A stretch of DNA of 64,000 nucleotides from NCBI GenBank assembly GCA_900320245.1, contig ONRP01000002.1, positions 1 to 64,000 on the forward strand, written 5' to 3'. Source of the stretch: an uncultured Prevotellaceae bacterium (GTDB lineage: Bacteria; Bacteroidota; Bacteroidia; Bacteroidales; Muribaculaceae). The notes under the pieces were generated by a model that saw only the letters and a list, made by a program, of their open reading frames with translations, was not told the origin of the DNA and did not search any database. The stretch's first letter is position 1. Every line of letters starts with the position of its first letter. The position numbers and the translations under genes were made by a program. Below, in pieces: positions 34,651 to 42,500 of this stretch.

Positions 34651-34901
34651 AACTGGTCACCTCCTTTCGCAATACTGATGCAAAGCATGACGGACAGATG
34701 GCCCACCCAGGCGAGGATCGCCACGATGGTGAGGTCCATGTGCTGCTCGCTGATGTAATAGGCAAGCAGGCACACCAGGGCGACAGCCGCCAGCAGGATG
34801 TTGACTTGCAGGGTTAAAAACTTCAGCACGATGTGACCCAGTGCTGTAGCCAGAGCTTCATAGCTCTCACTCTCTCGGTTGATTTGAATTGTGTTGTTCA
34901 T
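34647..34901 (-). CDS. Small membrane protein, first gene of the operon
   Basis: 84 residues from MNNTIQINRESESYEALATA. Two hydrophobic segments (LQVNILLAAVALVCLLAYYI and LTIVAILAWVGHLSVMLCIS) suggest a two-pass inner-membrane protein. The frame is open upstream to 35150, but that part is the leader with the repeats, so I chose the ATG at 34901. Copy 3 of the leader repeat ends 1 base before this ATG, so its translation could be gated by leader folding. Possible roles include superinfection exclusion or lysis control; nothing proves either. Confidence 0.6.
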   Translation of the reverse strand: MNNTIQINRESESYEALATALGHIVLKFLTLQVNILLAAVALVCLLAYYISEQHMDLTIVAILAWVGHLSVMLCISIAKGGDQL

Positions 34902-34902
34902 A

Positions 34903-35114
34903 ACACTTGTTGGTTGTTTGGCTATGGGTGATATAAAGAAACGGCCACCCGTTCCGTTGTCGCCAAACAACCAACAAGTGTCATCCCGAGGGAGCGCTTT
35001 ATTGATCCGGAAGGGCAGCCTTTCTATGGGCTGACTCGAGCACAAAAAAAAGCCCGAGGTTTTCGAGCGTATCCGACGCTCCACGGCGATGACTAACATC
35101 GTTGGTTGTTTGGC
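34903..35114 (-). ncRNA. Leader with three mutually complementary segments (candidate RNA switch)
   Basis: On the - strand transcript, copy 1 GCCAAACAACCAAC (35114-35101), copy 2 ACACTTGTTGGTTGTTTGGC (34981-34962) and copy 3 GCCAAACAACCAACAAGTGT (34922-34903) appear in that order. Copy 2 can pair perfectly with copy 1 (14 bp) or copy 3 (20 bp), but not both. Copy 3 ends 1 base before the ATG at 34901, so pairing 2-3 would hide the initiation region and pairing 1-2 would free it. A GAGCGT/ACGCTC hairpin and a run of nine T's lie between copies 1 and 2. Confidence 0.5.
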
Positions 35115-35119
35115 ATCGG

Positions 35120-35127
35120 CAAATGTA
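35120..35127 (-). promoter_or_regulatory. -7 box of the small-protein operon promoter
   Basis: TACATTTG on the - strand (CAAATGTA on +), touching the operator at 35126-35141. The same box and operator pairing is seen at 49144-49159. Confidence 0.55.
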
Positions 35128-35141
35128 CAACGCCCGTTGTA
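35126..35141. promoter_or_regulatory. Putative repressor operator O1
   Basis: TACAACGCCCGTTGTA, a dyad with TACAA/TTGTA arms and a 6-base centre, overlapping the -7 box. The neighbouring GTTGTAAATGTACAA (35136-35150) is identical to the reverse of 49135-49149 in the repressor control region. Confidence 0.6.
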
Positions 35142-35276
35142 AATGTACAAGCCAAAACGCCAGAAAATTGCCGAAATATGTTTTATAACATAAAAATCGG
35201 CAAGAATTCCGTGAAATTCCGCCGATTTTCCGCGAGTTTTCCGCGAAAACTACCGATTAAGCAGGTTTGAATCTGC

Positions 35277-35828
35277 TTAATCCATACATTTTGCGAGAAA
35301 TATAACCATCAGCACAATGAAAATAATGGTAATTATAACAGCGCCTGCTTGATTCTCATTATTACTGTTTGCCTTGGCCATCTCAGTCCGCTTAGCTCTG
35401 ATTTCTATTTCTTCTTGAGCAGCAGCTGGATTATCCTTGGCAAATGCAATAGCATCCTGAATGAGATTGAAAACCGCGTTAGTTTTGTCCTTGGTTTGAA
35501 GCAGAATCTGGCGCTCCCTGCCATTTTCATTAAACAGTAGCACGATTTCGCTCTTGTCTTTGGCCTTGGCACCGATAGCAGCACCAGCCAGCAGACCAAT
35601 GCCACCAGTTAGGACACCACCGATGAGGGCACCAGTTGCGGCACGGGCACCGCTGCGCTTACTCTTGGCATCAAACGAGATGTCAAGAATGTCCTGGCCA
35701 TTGATGAGAATCTCTTTCTTGAAGACAGGCTCATAGATGCGCACCACGCCTTTGTTGGCACTCACGTTCACATTCCTTTTGTTATCCCATCCTGGATAAC
35801 CGATAATGTATTTTACTCCGTATTCCAT
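35277..35828 (-). CDS. Membrane-anchored Gly-zipper protein with its own promoter
   Basis: 183 residues from MEYGVKYIIGYPGWDNKRNV; an upstream start lies before its own -7 box. A beta-rich domain (about 1-70) is followed by a Gly/Ala-rich GALIGGVLTGGIGLLAGAAI (glycine-zipper type, possibly membrane-inserting), a charged linker and a C-terminal transmembrane helix (AGAVIITIIFIVLMVIFLAK). A repressor-type dyad lies upstream. Being separately transcribed within the prophage, it is a moron candidate, for example superinfection exclusion. That is inference from layout. Confidence 0.6.
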   Translation of the reverse strand: MEYGVKYIIGYPGWDNKRNVNVSANKGVVRIYEPVFKKEILINGQDILDISFDAKSKRSGARAATGALIGGVLTGGIGLLAGAAIGAKAKDKSEIVLLFNENGRERQILLQTKDKTNAVFNLIQDAIAFAKDNPAAAQEEIEIRAKRTEMAKANSNNENQAGAVIITIIFIVLMVIFLAKCMD

Positions 35829-35852
35829 AACAATGAAGATTAAGTTACCCTG

Positions 35853-35860
35853 CAAAGGTA
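35853..35860 (-). promoter_or_regulatory. -7 box of the 183-residue protein gene
   Basis: TACCTTTG on the - strand (CAAAGGTA on +), 25 bases before the ATG at 35828, with the operator-like dyad 29 bases further upstream. Confidence 0.6.
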
Positions 35861-35877
35861 ACAATTTTTCCTTTGGT

Positions 35878-35915
35878 GCGTGTATATTTACAACGGCTAT
35901 TGTAGTAATACACGC
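35878..35915. promoter_or_regulatory. Putative repressor operator O3 in a 38-bp dyad
   Basis: The core TACAACGGCTATTGTA (35889-35904) has the same TACAA-N6-TTGTA form as O1 and O2, and lies in a larger palindrome whose outer arms GCGTGTAT and ATACACGC match perfectly. Confidence 0.55.
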
Positions 35916-35965
35916 ATTAGCGAGAAAAAAGTAATGGATGTTAATTTTTTGGAGCGTTTTGCTTA

Positions 35966-35995
35966 TTCCGCCATGTTCAGCGCGACATGGCGGAA
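35966..35995. other. 11-bp perfect stem-loop in the 36-kb gap
   Basis: TTCCGCCATGT / ACATGGCGGAA with the loop TCAGCGCG. No T-run on either side. Confidence 0.7.
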
Positions 35996-36079
35996 ACCGT
36001 TGGAATAATAGCGCATTCAGCGTGATTTTTATGCGTTTTTCTTGGTTAAATTTTGTTGGTATGTAAAAATCATATTCAT

Positions 36080-36135
36080 AAATGCCTGTATTTACGGCAT
36101 TTTCAGGGTATTGTTAAAGGGAATATCCCTTTAAC
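36080..36135. other. Two adjacent stem-loops in the 36-kb gap
   Basis: AAATGCC/GGCATTT (36080-36102, 9-base loop) and GTTAAAGGGA/TCCCTTTAAC (36113-36135, 3-base loop ATA). A third, GTTAGC/GCTAAC, lies at 36193-36211. Confidence 0.65.
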
Positions 36136-36388
36136 TCTGTCAGACGACCCCCCGCCCGCCCTGCGGCGTGGGTGTCCCTTCCCCTTCCCCAAGTTAGCGG
36201 AATATGCTAACACATGTTAAAATCGTGTTGCCCCAGCCGAGCGATGCGCGGTGATGGGCCTGGCGCCTGCGTCTGGCTCATCAAGGGTGACGTGATGCTG
36301 CCACCATGCCCCATCGATGGGCGGTGATGATGCAGTGCGCCGCATGTAACGGAGTGGCAGCGCAATGCCTCAGTGGCCGGCGTGAGCG

Positions 36389-36491
36389 CACCGCATCCCG
36401 GTAACCATGTCGGGCTCATCCTGACTATAGCGAGAGCGAGGCACGAAGCCCACGCCATAGGAAGGTGAGCCGGGCATGGCGGGATGCGGTG
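36389..36491. ncRNA. 103-base long hairpin, candidate structured RNA
   Basis: CACCGCATCCCG (36389-36400) pairs perfectly with CGGGATGCGGTG (36480-36491). After a 4-base bulge (GTAA), 36405-36420 pairs with 36464-36479 over 16 positions (one mismatch, two wobbles). Inside, CTATAGCG/CGCCATAG and GGC-ACGAA-GCC continue the stem. The stretch is much more GC-rich than its flanks. The frame open across it has no coding character. The strand used is not clear. Confidence 0.5.
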
Positions 36492-36572
36492 AAAGAAGCG
36501 AGCCCAAGGCCTGTGAGGGATGGAGCGGGAACGGAGTGGATGCGGGCACACGGAGTCATCACGGCCCAACGA

Positions 36573-36601
36573 AACTCCCCGATGCAGGGTTGCACCGGGG
36601 A
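36573..36601. other. Stem-loop CTCCCCG-TGCA / TGCA-CGGGGAG
   Basis: An 11-bp stem with one mismatch and a GGGT loop, 54 bases beyond the u-spanin stop on the - strand. The palindrome CCCATCGATGGG lies at 36310-36321 in the same gap. Confidence 0.6.
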
Positions 36602-36654
36602 GAGTCAGATAATTATACCACCTCCATTCTATTATTATGATGAAACACGTTGAG

Positions 36655-37227
36655 TCATTGCTTGACCTTGCGATGGATGAAGTATAGTATTACCAGGGCA
36701 AGGATGACTGCAGGGACGATATAGACCCAGGGAGGAACCGGATGAGCCACGGCTACGACATCACTGGACTCCTGGATCTGTGATGTGGTGTCCTGGCTGC
36801 TGCTGGTCGAGTCCTGCAGCTGGGCAGTCTGCACCACCGTTCTCTCGGCCACTGTCCCGCTGGTGAGGGTGGCACGGCGGGCCTTGAGCAGCACCGGCAC
36901 CCGGCCGTTGCTGTTCGATTGGGATGACTGCTGTGCCAGCGTCGTGGCTGTATCGGGCAGAAGGTAAGCCAGGTTCTCCTGCCCGATGGGAAGCCACAGC
37001 TCAAGGCTATCGAGAGAAAGGGTGAAATTGTGGTCGATGTGCTGCTGATCGACAGACGTGACATCCTGTGTGGTGACCGTGACAGCTTCGGCTGTTGCGG
37101 TCTCCACGCGGGTGGATTCTTTCGTGCTGCGACACGATGAGACAGAGATAGAGATCAGGAGTAACACCAGAATGATGAGCAACATGAACATGATGCTCTT
37201 GAACAGGTCTTTGTAGCGCGATTCCAT
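36655..37227 (-). CDS. Probable u-spanin (lipoprotein with C-terminal membrane helix)
   Basis: 190 residues. The N-terminus has a hydrophobic stretch (MFMLLIILVLLLISISV) ending in the lipobox-like SVSSC, so the mature protein would be lipidated at Cys32. The C-terminus is a transmembrane helix (WVYIVPAVILALVILYFIHR) with a basic end. Lipid anchor in the outer membrane plus inner-membrane helix is the layout of unimolecular spanins, which fuse the two membranes in the last step of lysis. The middle is Ser/Thr/Gln-rich and extended. Its place after the holin and amidase supports this. No sequence family recognised. Confidence 0.65.
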   Translation of the reverse strand: MESRYKDLFKSIMFMLLIILVLLLISISVSSCRSTKESTRVETATAEAVTVTTQDVTSVDQQHIDHNFTLSLDSLELWLPIGQENLAYLLPDTATTLAQQSSQSNSNGRVPVLLKARRATLTSGTVAERTVVQTAQLQDSTSSSQDTTSQIQESSDVVAVAHPVPPWVYIVPAVILALVILYFIHRKVKQ

Positions 37228-37245
37228 AGGCGTTATGGTTTTGAG

Positions 37246-37860
37246 TTAGATATTGGCGTACTCTTTGCGGGCGTCGAAGGAGGGACAGGCCTTGTTGGCA
37301 AATTCACGATGGCCATGGATTGTGGCCTTCGGGTAGACGGCCTTCAGCTTCTTCAGCAGTTCCAGCAATGCTTTCTTCTGCATGGGCGTCCTGGTGTCCT
37401 TGGGCGTGGTGCCGTCACTCCTGCAGCCGCCAACATAGCAGACCCCGATGGAGTGGGTATTGTGCCCGGTGCAATGAGCGCCCGACTTGTCAACATGGCG
37501 GCCAACATGCACTGAGCCGTCCAGGTAGACGACATAGTGATAGCCGATGTCCGAGAAGCCACGCTGCAGGTGCCACTGCCTGATCTGGGCGACGGTGACA
37601 TGCTGGCCTTCACGGGTTGCCGAACAGTGGACAATGATTTCGTCGATCCTGCGCTTCGACACCGACAGCCCTGCGGCACCGGTGATGGTCGCCCAAGTCT
37701 GAGGGCCAACCACACCGTCCGGATAAAGCCCATGGGCTGCCTGGTACTCTTTGACAGCCTCCTCGGTCAGCGGGCCAAAGATACCGTCAGGATACAGGTG
37801 AAGCGCCTCTTGCAAGGCCTTCACGTCATCGCCTTTACATCCCTTCTTCAGTATTCTCAT
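37246..37860 (-). CDS. Endolysin: peptidoglycan-binding domain plus N-acetylmuramoyl-L-alanine amidase
   Basis: 204 residues from MRILKKGCKGDDVKALQEAL; a longer frame upstream overlaps the holin gene. Residues about 1-60 are a PG_binding_1 domain (HLYPDGIFGPLTEEAVKEYQ). Residues 70-200 are an Amidase_2 / T7-lysozyme-like domain with zinc ligands in IIVHCSAT (His78), TGHNTHSIGVCYVGG and HREFANKACPSFD. No signal peptide, so it needs the holin to reach the wall. It overlaps the holin stop by 26 bases. Confidence 0.9.
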   Translation of the reverse strand: MRILKKGCKGDDVKALQEALHLYPDGIFGPLTEEAVKEYQAAHGLYPDGVVGPQTWATITGAAGLSVSKRRIDEIIVHCSATREGQHVTVAQIRQWHLQRGFSDIGYHYVVYLDGSVHVGRHVDKSGAHCTGHNTHSIGVCYVGGCRSDGTTPKDTRTPMQKKALLELLKKLKAVYPKATIHGHREFANKACPSFDARKEYANI

Positions 37861-38152
37861 CTTGATTGGGTTTTTCGTAGTCCATATACTTGTCATCGTC
37901 CATCATGCCGGGGTGATGCGTATGATGGCGCCGATAGGAGTCATAGGTCTTGTAGCGGTAGTGGTAGTCAACGCCAATCAATGAGCCGGCAAAGGTGCAG
38001 CACTCACCGAAGGCAACCAGTACAGAGTTATGGATTTCGCCGTGAGGAGCGGCAAAGAAGCCGCAGAACAGCAGCACGAGCCCTGCTGTGACCAGCACGA
38101 CAGCGATGCCGAGCTGAATATTGAGTTTTATTTCCGGAGTCAATCTTTTCAT
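37835..38152 (-). CDS. Probable holin
   Basis: 105 residues. Two hydrophobic segments (LGIAVVLVTAGLVLLFCGFF and SVLVAFGECCTFAGSLIGVD) followed by a charged His/Tyr/Asp/Glu-rich tail (DYHYRYKTYDSYRRHHTHHP) give the shape of a class II-like holin. It directly precedes the endolysin. A terminator-like hairpin lies 38 bases before its ATG. Confidence 0.65.
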   Translation of the reverse strand: MKRLTPEIKLNIQLGIAVVLVTAGLVLLFCGFFAAPHGEIHNSVLVAFGECCTFAGSLIGVDYHYRYKTYDSYRRHHTHHPGMMDDDKYMDYEKPNQDENTEEGM

Positions 38153-38188
38153 ACGGCGAAGTTACCCCATTTTGGTACCCCTCAAAAA

Positions 38189-38220
38189 GACAATAACGGC
38201 TCTCCCGAGTCGCTATTGTC
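38189..38220 (-). terminator. Terminator / attenuator just before the lysis genes
   Basis: On the - strand GACAATAGCG/CGTTATTGTC carries the apex CGACTCGGGAGAGCCG (GGGA tetraloop), followed by TTTTTG. The apex is shared with the hairpin at 23291-23316 on a different stem. It separates the EEP and tail-fibre unit from the holin. Confidence 0.7.
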
Positions 38221-38376
38221 AGCAATTTTTAATCCATGTATGTTACGGCTGCTGTATGTGCAATTCGTATTAGCAGCCGAGTATGTCTATAGCAATAATC
38301 GTGCCATTACACTCTCCGGCAAAAATGCCTACCATCAACAGTATCGAGGCGAGTTATCGCCTGTATCTCTCGCGCT

Positions 38377-38457
38377 TCAGCAAGCAGTCCACACGGGCAG
38401 GGCGACGATGACCGCCGCCAAGATGCCTGCTGCGAGATGTTTGATGTAGTCGTTCAT
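38377..38457 (-). CDS. Possible 26-residue membrane peptide
   Basis: ATG at 38457 follows the EEP gene's stop by 1 base. The peptide MNDYIKHLAAGILAAVIVAL (then PVWTAC) is one hydrophobic helix ending in Cys. It resembles in style the tiny 'smalltalk'-type proteins next to amidases in Bacteroides, but I cannot confirm a link. It may be a lysis regulator. Too short for standard gene finders. Confidence 0.35.
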   Translation of the reverse strand: MNDYIKHLAAGILAAVIVALPVWTAC

Positions 38458-38458
38458 A

Positions 38459-39565
38459 TTATAATAAAGTTAAATCACAAAATATTCCGCAGTGGTCTGT
38501 TAAGGTGCTGTCGTCAATTACTGTCACGTTGCCCATTGCAAACCCTTTAACCATGATGTTGTCAAAAGAACAGTACGGCACTGCTGGCGTTGAGTTCCAC
38601 TGTTGTTGCCACCCTGTTGCTGGCCATGTCATAAGCGGGTCGTTTATCTGGTTGGCCATCGTGAAGCCAGCAGTTTGGAACTTCTCATATTCTTCAGGCT
38701 CTGCCACATTGAAATCACCGCCAAGAATGATATGATTGTATTGCGACAGGTCTGAAATTACCGTATCGAACTGTGCAAGGCGTTCAGCAGAAGAACCTGG
38801 CGTAGTATGGAGGCAAGCGATGACAACATCGGCAGACCCTATCTTCACCATTCCTTTTAGGAGATACCGCGCTGAGCCTAAATTCACTTCTTCTTTAAGA
38901 ACGCCATCGTGCCAGTAGAATGGGAATCTCCTTGTATAAAGTGCGTTGTGGCTGTACCCTTGGTTTGTGCCGTCAATATAGTACGGAAGAAACGCACCGA
39001 ACAAGGTGTCGTGAGTGTCCACGCTTGAAAAAGTCGTGTGATACTCACTAACAAGAAAGACGTCAGGCGAAATTGCGCCAAGTCTTGCGTTCCAACGCTG
39101 TCTCTGCACTGCTTCGTTGCCATTCGGTGTGTACGCCTCACCCTCTGTGAAATCTCCATAACCCCTGTCGGGCAGCGATGGACTGACATACCCAGACGCT
39201 GAATTGCCCATAGCGAAATGGCCGATGTTCCACGAAAGGACGCGGATAATGCCGACATCAACACGATGGTATGATTTCAGCCGTTCTATCGCCATGCTGG
39301 CGTTGGACACCTCCACCCCCCCGATAACGGCATTGTAAACTACATCGTCCAACGGCAGACCGATTGCACTGTCGTTGATGACGGCAGTCTTGAGCATATC
39401 AGCATACACTGGATTGGGGGGTTCGTCACCGTTCGCGTTAGCAACAAGCATGTCAAGTGCATCTTGCAAGTTCGTTGTCGGCGTTCCGTCAACCGTTATG
39501 TCGCAAGCCACGTCTGCGGCCTGCACTCGGAGCCTATTTCCGTTTATTGTCAGTTCCTTTGCCAT
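38459..39565 (-). CDS. Tail-region protein with EEP (endonuclease/exonuclease/phosphatase) domain
   Basis: 368 residues. Residues about 1-100 look like a phage attachment or fibre-type N-terminus (MAKELTINGNRLRVQAADVA). From about 108 an EEP fold runs to the end: RVLSWNIGHF (metal-binding Asn), VFLVSEYH (Glu), IILGGDFNV (Asp and Asn), SFDNIMVK (Asp), and TDHCGIF (catalytic His). All main motifs are kept, so it is probably active on a phosphodiester or phosphate substrate. Being between the fibre and lysis genes, it might act on a host surface or on DNA. Substrate unknown. Confidence 0.75.
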   Translation of the reverse strand: MAKELTINGNRLRVQAADVACDITVDGTPTTNLQDALDMLVANANGDEPPNPVYADMLKTAVINDSAIGLPLDDVVYNAVIGGVEVSNASMAIERLKSYHRVDVGIIRVLSWNIGHFAMGNSASGYVSPSLPDRGYGDFTEGEAYTPNGNEAVQRQRWNARLGAISPDVFLVSEYHTTFSSVDTHDTLFGAFLPYYIDGTNQGYSHNALYTRRFPFYWHDGVLKEEVNLGSARYLLKGMVKIGSADVVIACLHTTPGSSAERLAQFDTVISDLSQYNHIILGGDFNVAEPEEYEKFQTAGFTMANQINDPLMTWPATGWQQQWNSTPAVPYCSFDNIMVKGFAMGNVTVIDDSTLTDHCGIFCDLTLL

Positions 39566-39569
39566 AGTA

Positions 39570-42500
39570 TCAAGATACAGTTATTTCTTCAATCTTAGCG
39601 ATTGCTGCGGTTAATGTGTCTGCTGATGCCCCATTATCAGAACCATTCCAGCCAAGTAGTTTCAGCCAACGCCCTGCATGGGTCTTTGATGAATCAGAGT
39701 AATACTGTTTCATGCCTGTCGGGACTTGTAACTTGCTTACCTGACTTTTTTGATAACTGAAATTTGCATTTAGGCATAACACTCCATTCTCGCCTGATGC
39801 GGTTCCTGATGTTGTTTCGATACGCATGGTTCCTATTGTGGTACCGCTGAGAGAATACCCTTGACTGAACGGGTTTGTCGTTCCAGTAGGGACAATCATC
39901 GTTTGAATAGTGCAGGAGGTGTACACCCACTGTGCGCTGTGTGTCGCATTCTTCGGCACGGTGAGGCGGATAAGCAAAGGGTCATTCTGGACGTAGTTGC
40001 CAACGCTCGTAACACTGTCTGGCAAATCAAGGTATTGCAGTGCCGACATATTCGAGAATGCGCGATACTCTACACTTTCAATCGTGTTAGGGATAATCAC
40101 TTGGCGTATCTGGGACTTATAGAATGCAGAATTTCCAATGCTGCTCACCGTGTAGTCCGTTCCCGCCCAAGTAACGGTAGAAGGAATGGTGAAGACATCA
40201 CCTGAATAGGTCGACGGGTCGGCTGTTGTTCCAGTGCTATGCTCTACCTCGAGTTTGTTATTGGCAAGCACCTTGTAGCGGATGCCTCCCTTTGTGATGA
40301 TGTCATCAACAGCGGGCGTTCCCTCATATGTGACACCGAGTGAGGCCGAGAGTCCGTCAGCCGAATCAGTGAATGTGACTGTAGCATCATTAGCAGATGC
40401 GCCAGAAACCCTCGATATAACGACAGGGACACCCTGCGCACCAGCGGCATTGATGTCTGCTGCCGAGATAGTTGACGGGTTGATGGAGAAGTCCGCGCTG
40501 CTTGACACACCGACAACATTGCCGCTTAACAGCGAGCCGATGACGTACACAGTGGAACTTGCACTGCTGCCGTAAATGCCGAGTGAACTTGCAGACAACG
40601 ACAAGGACGGAATCGCTGCAACACCCTGCAATCGCACGACACCGACGATGTTGTTGCCGACCTTTACGTTGAGTGTCGCATTTTGGGTCGTTTTGCCAAC
40701 AGGGAAATATGTCACAGTTACGGTGGAATCAACGCCACCGCCTACTGGCGATATGGAGTTTTGCGATAGCGTAAACATTGTGCTGCCGTCAACTTCAAGC
40801 GTAACATTTCCAGACACGCTTTCCCCGCTGATGCTGATTGTCTTTGACTGGTTCCCGCCGACCTGTGCATTGAACGCAAGCGTGAGCGGAGAAACATTCA
40901 GGACTTGAAGGCTCGATGCTATGTTGATGTTGATGTGCGTGGCATCTTCCGTTACATATAAGTGTCGTGCGCCCAATACCTTTCCCATCTCCGCTGAAAG
41001 AGCCTTTGTTGCGCCGCCATCGGTGAGGTTGTTGACCACCTCCAACTCGTTTGCTGCACCAGTGTAACCGCTGTTGCCTTGTGCGCCTTGCGAAGGATAT
41101 TGGGTCACTTGGCCGTTCACAATCCAGTTGCCAGTATTCGGGTCGATGGTCGGCTGCGCAGCAGAAACTCCAGAACTGATGTCGACAACACCATTGATGT
41201 TCGGTGAGTATTCCGTTGAGCCAATCTTTACCTTACTCACGCCGCCGCTGATGTCTTCAACGGCATCGTCAATCATATCCTGCACGTCAGATTGGGACAA
41301 GATGGTCGGCTTGTTGCTCAAATCGTTATAGCTGCCGCTGGTTGCGACCGTGGCGAGTATAGGCTGGAATGTGTTTCCATTCCATCGGTACATCTTCCCG
41401 TCTGCAAGGCAGAAATAGATGACCTTCCTGGAAGGTGCACCGATGTCCGGGTCACCTGATGGGTCTTCGGTGTGCCAGAACAGGTGGCCACTGTCGAAGT
41501 AAGTGTCGCCCTCGTTCAAATCATCGAAGACGGTGGCAGTGACGTTGCGGAGCACGACAGGAGTGGCCATACTCTGCTTGATGTGGTTGGAGGCGTCTTT
41601 GAGCTCTGCAGCACCATCGATGGTGATGTTGCCGGTGCCCGTAATCGTCTGACCGTTGATGGTCTTGAGCGGCTGATGGGCGGTGAGGAAGCCCATGTCA
41701 TTGATCAGGTCACTGAGCTTGGTGGGCACAGTGACGTCACCTGACGAAATGAATACAGCCTGCACGAAGCGGGAGCCCGTCCAGCGGTAGAGTGTCTGGT
41801 CTGCCAGGCAGTAGTAGATGACCTTCCTGGAAGGTGCACCGATGTCCGGGTCACCTGATGGGTCTTCGGTGTGGTAGAACAGGTGGCCAGTATCGTAGTA
41901 AACATCGCCGATAGCCAGGTCATCGAAGACCGTATCGGTGACATTGCGCAGGATGGTCGGGGCAGCGTATTGCTGTTTGAGGTAGCCGGCATCGTCACGG
42001 ACCGACTCAGTAGGGCCAGCAGCAACGAGTGCTGCCAGCTGGTCGGCCTGTTCCTTGGTCATCAAGCCAGCCTTGCCTCCCGTTCCGGCTGTCGCGCCCA
42101 CGAAGGTGACGGACTTGGATGTGCCGTCGCCGAAGGTGATGGTCAGCGTTACCACCGACTCGCTTGACGGGGCACTCATCAGGTTGACGCGCTTGCCGTA
42201 GGCCGTATCGAGGTGAGACTTGTCGGTGGCGGTCATGATACCGGCACCGGTTGACGATGCAGCAGGGAGAACGACCTGCTTGGCAGAGTGGCCGTGCTGC
42301 TTGATAGAGAGCGACACTTCATCTTCATCCTGGGATTGGGTGAAGGAGTCGATGACGTTGCCCGCTGCACCAGCCTGGGCATTCTGTGCAGCCTGCAGGG
42401 CCGTCGATGCGTTGGACTCAGCGGCAGAGAGACGTTGCAGGATGGCCTCCTCGTCCTCCACATCGATGCCACTCATCGACGAGATGGCATCAACGATGCG

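Noticed and set aside
34902-35150. N-terminal extension of the 84-residue membrane protein (167-residue form)
   Set aside because: It would read through the operator, the -7 box and the triple repeat, and the extra part has no domain character. I kept the short start but note that the frame is open.
36207-36569. 120-codon frame in the hairpin-rich gap
   Set aside because: Composition is Cys/His/Pro/Ser/Arg-rich without domain pattern, and the DNA is dominated by inverted repeats. It is better explained as a structured region.
41416-41873. Diversity-generating retroelement template/variable pair in the tail fibre
   Set aside because: The repeat is identical, not A-mutated, lies inside one gene, and no reverse transcriptase is present.
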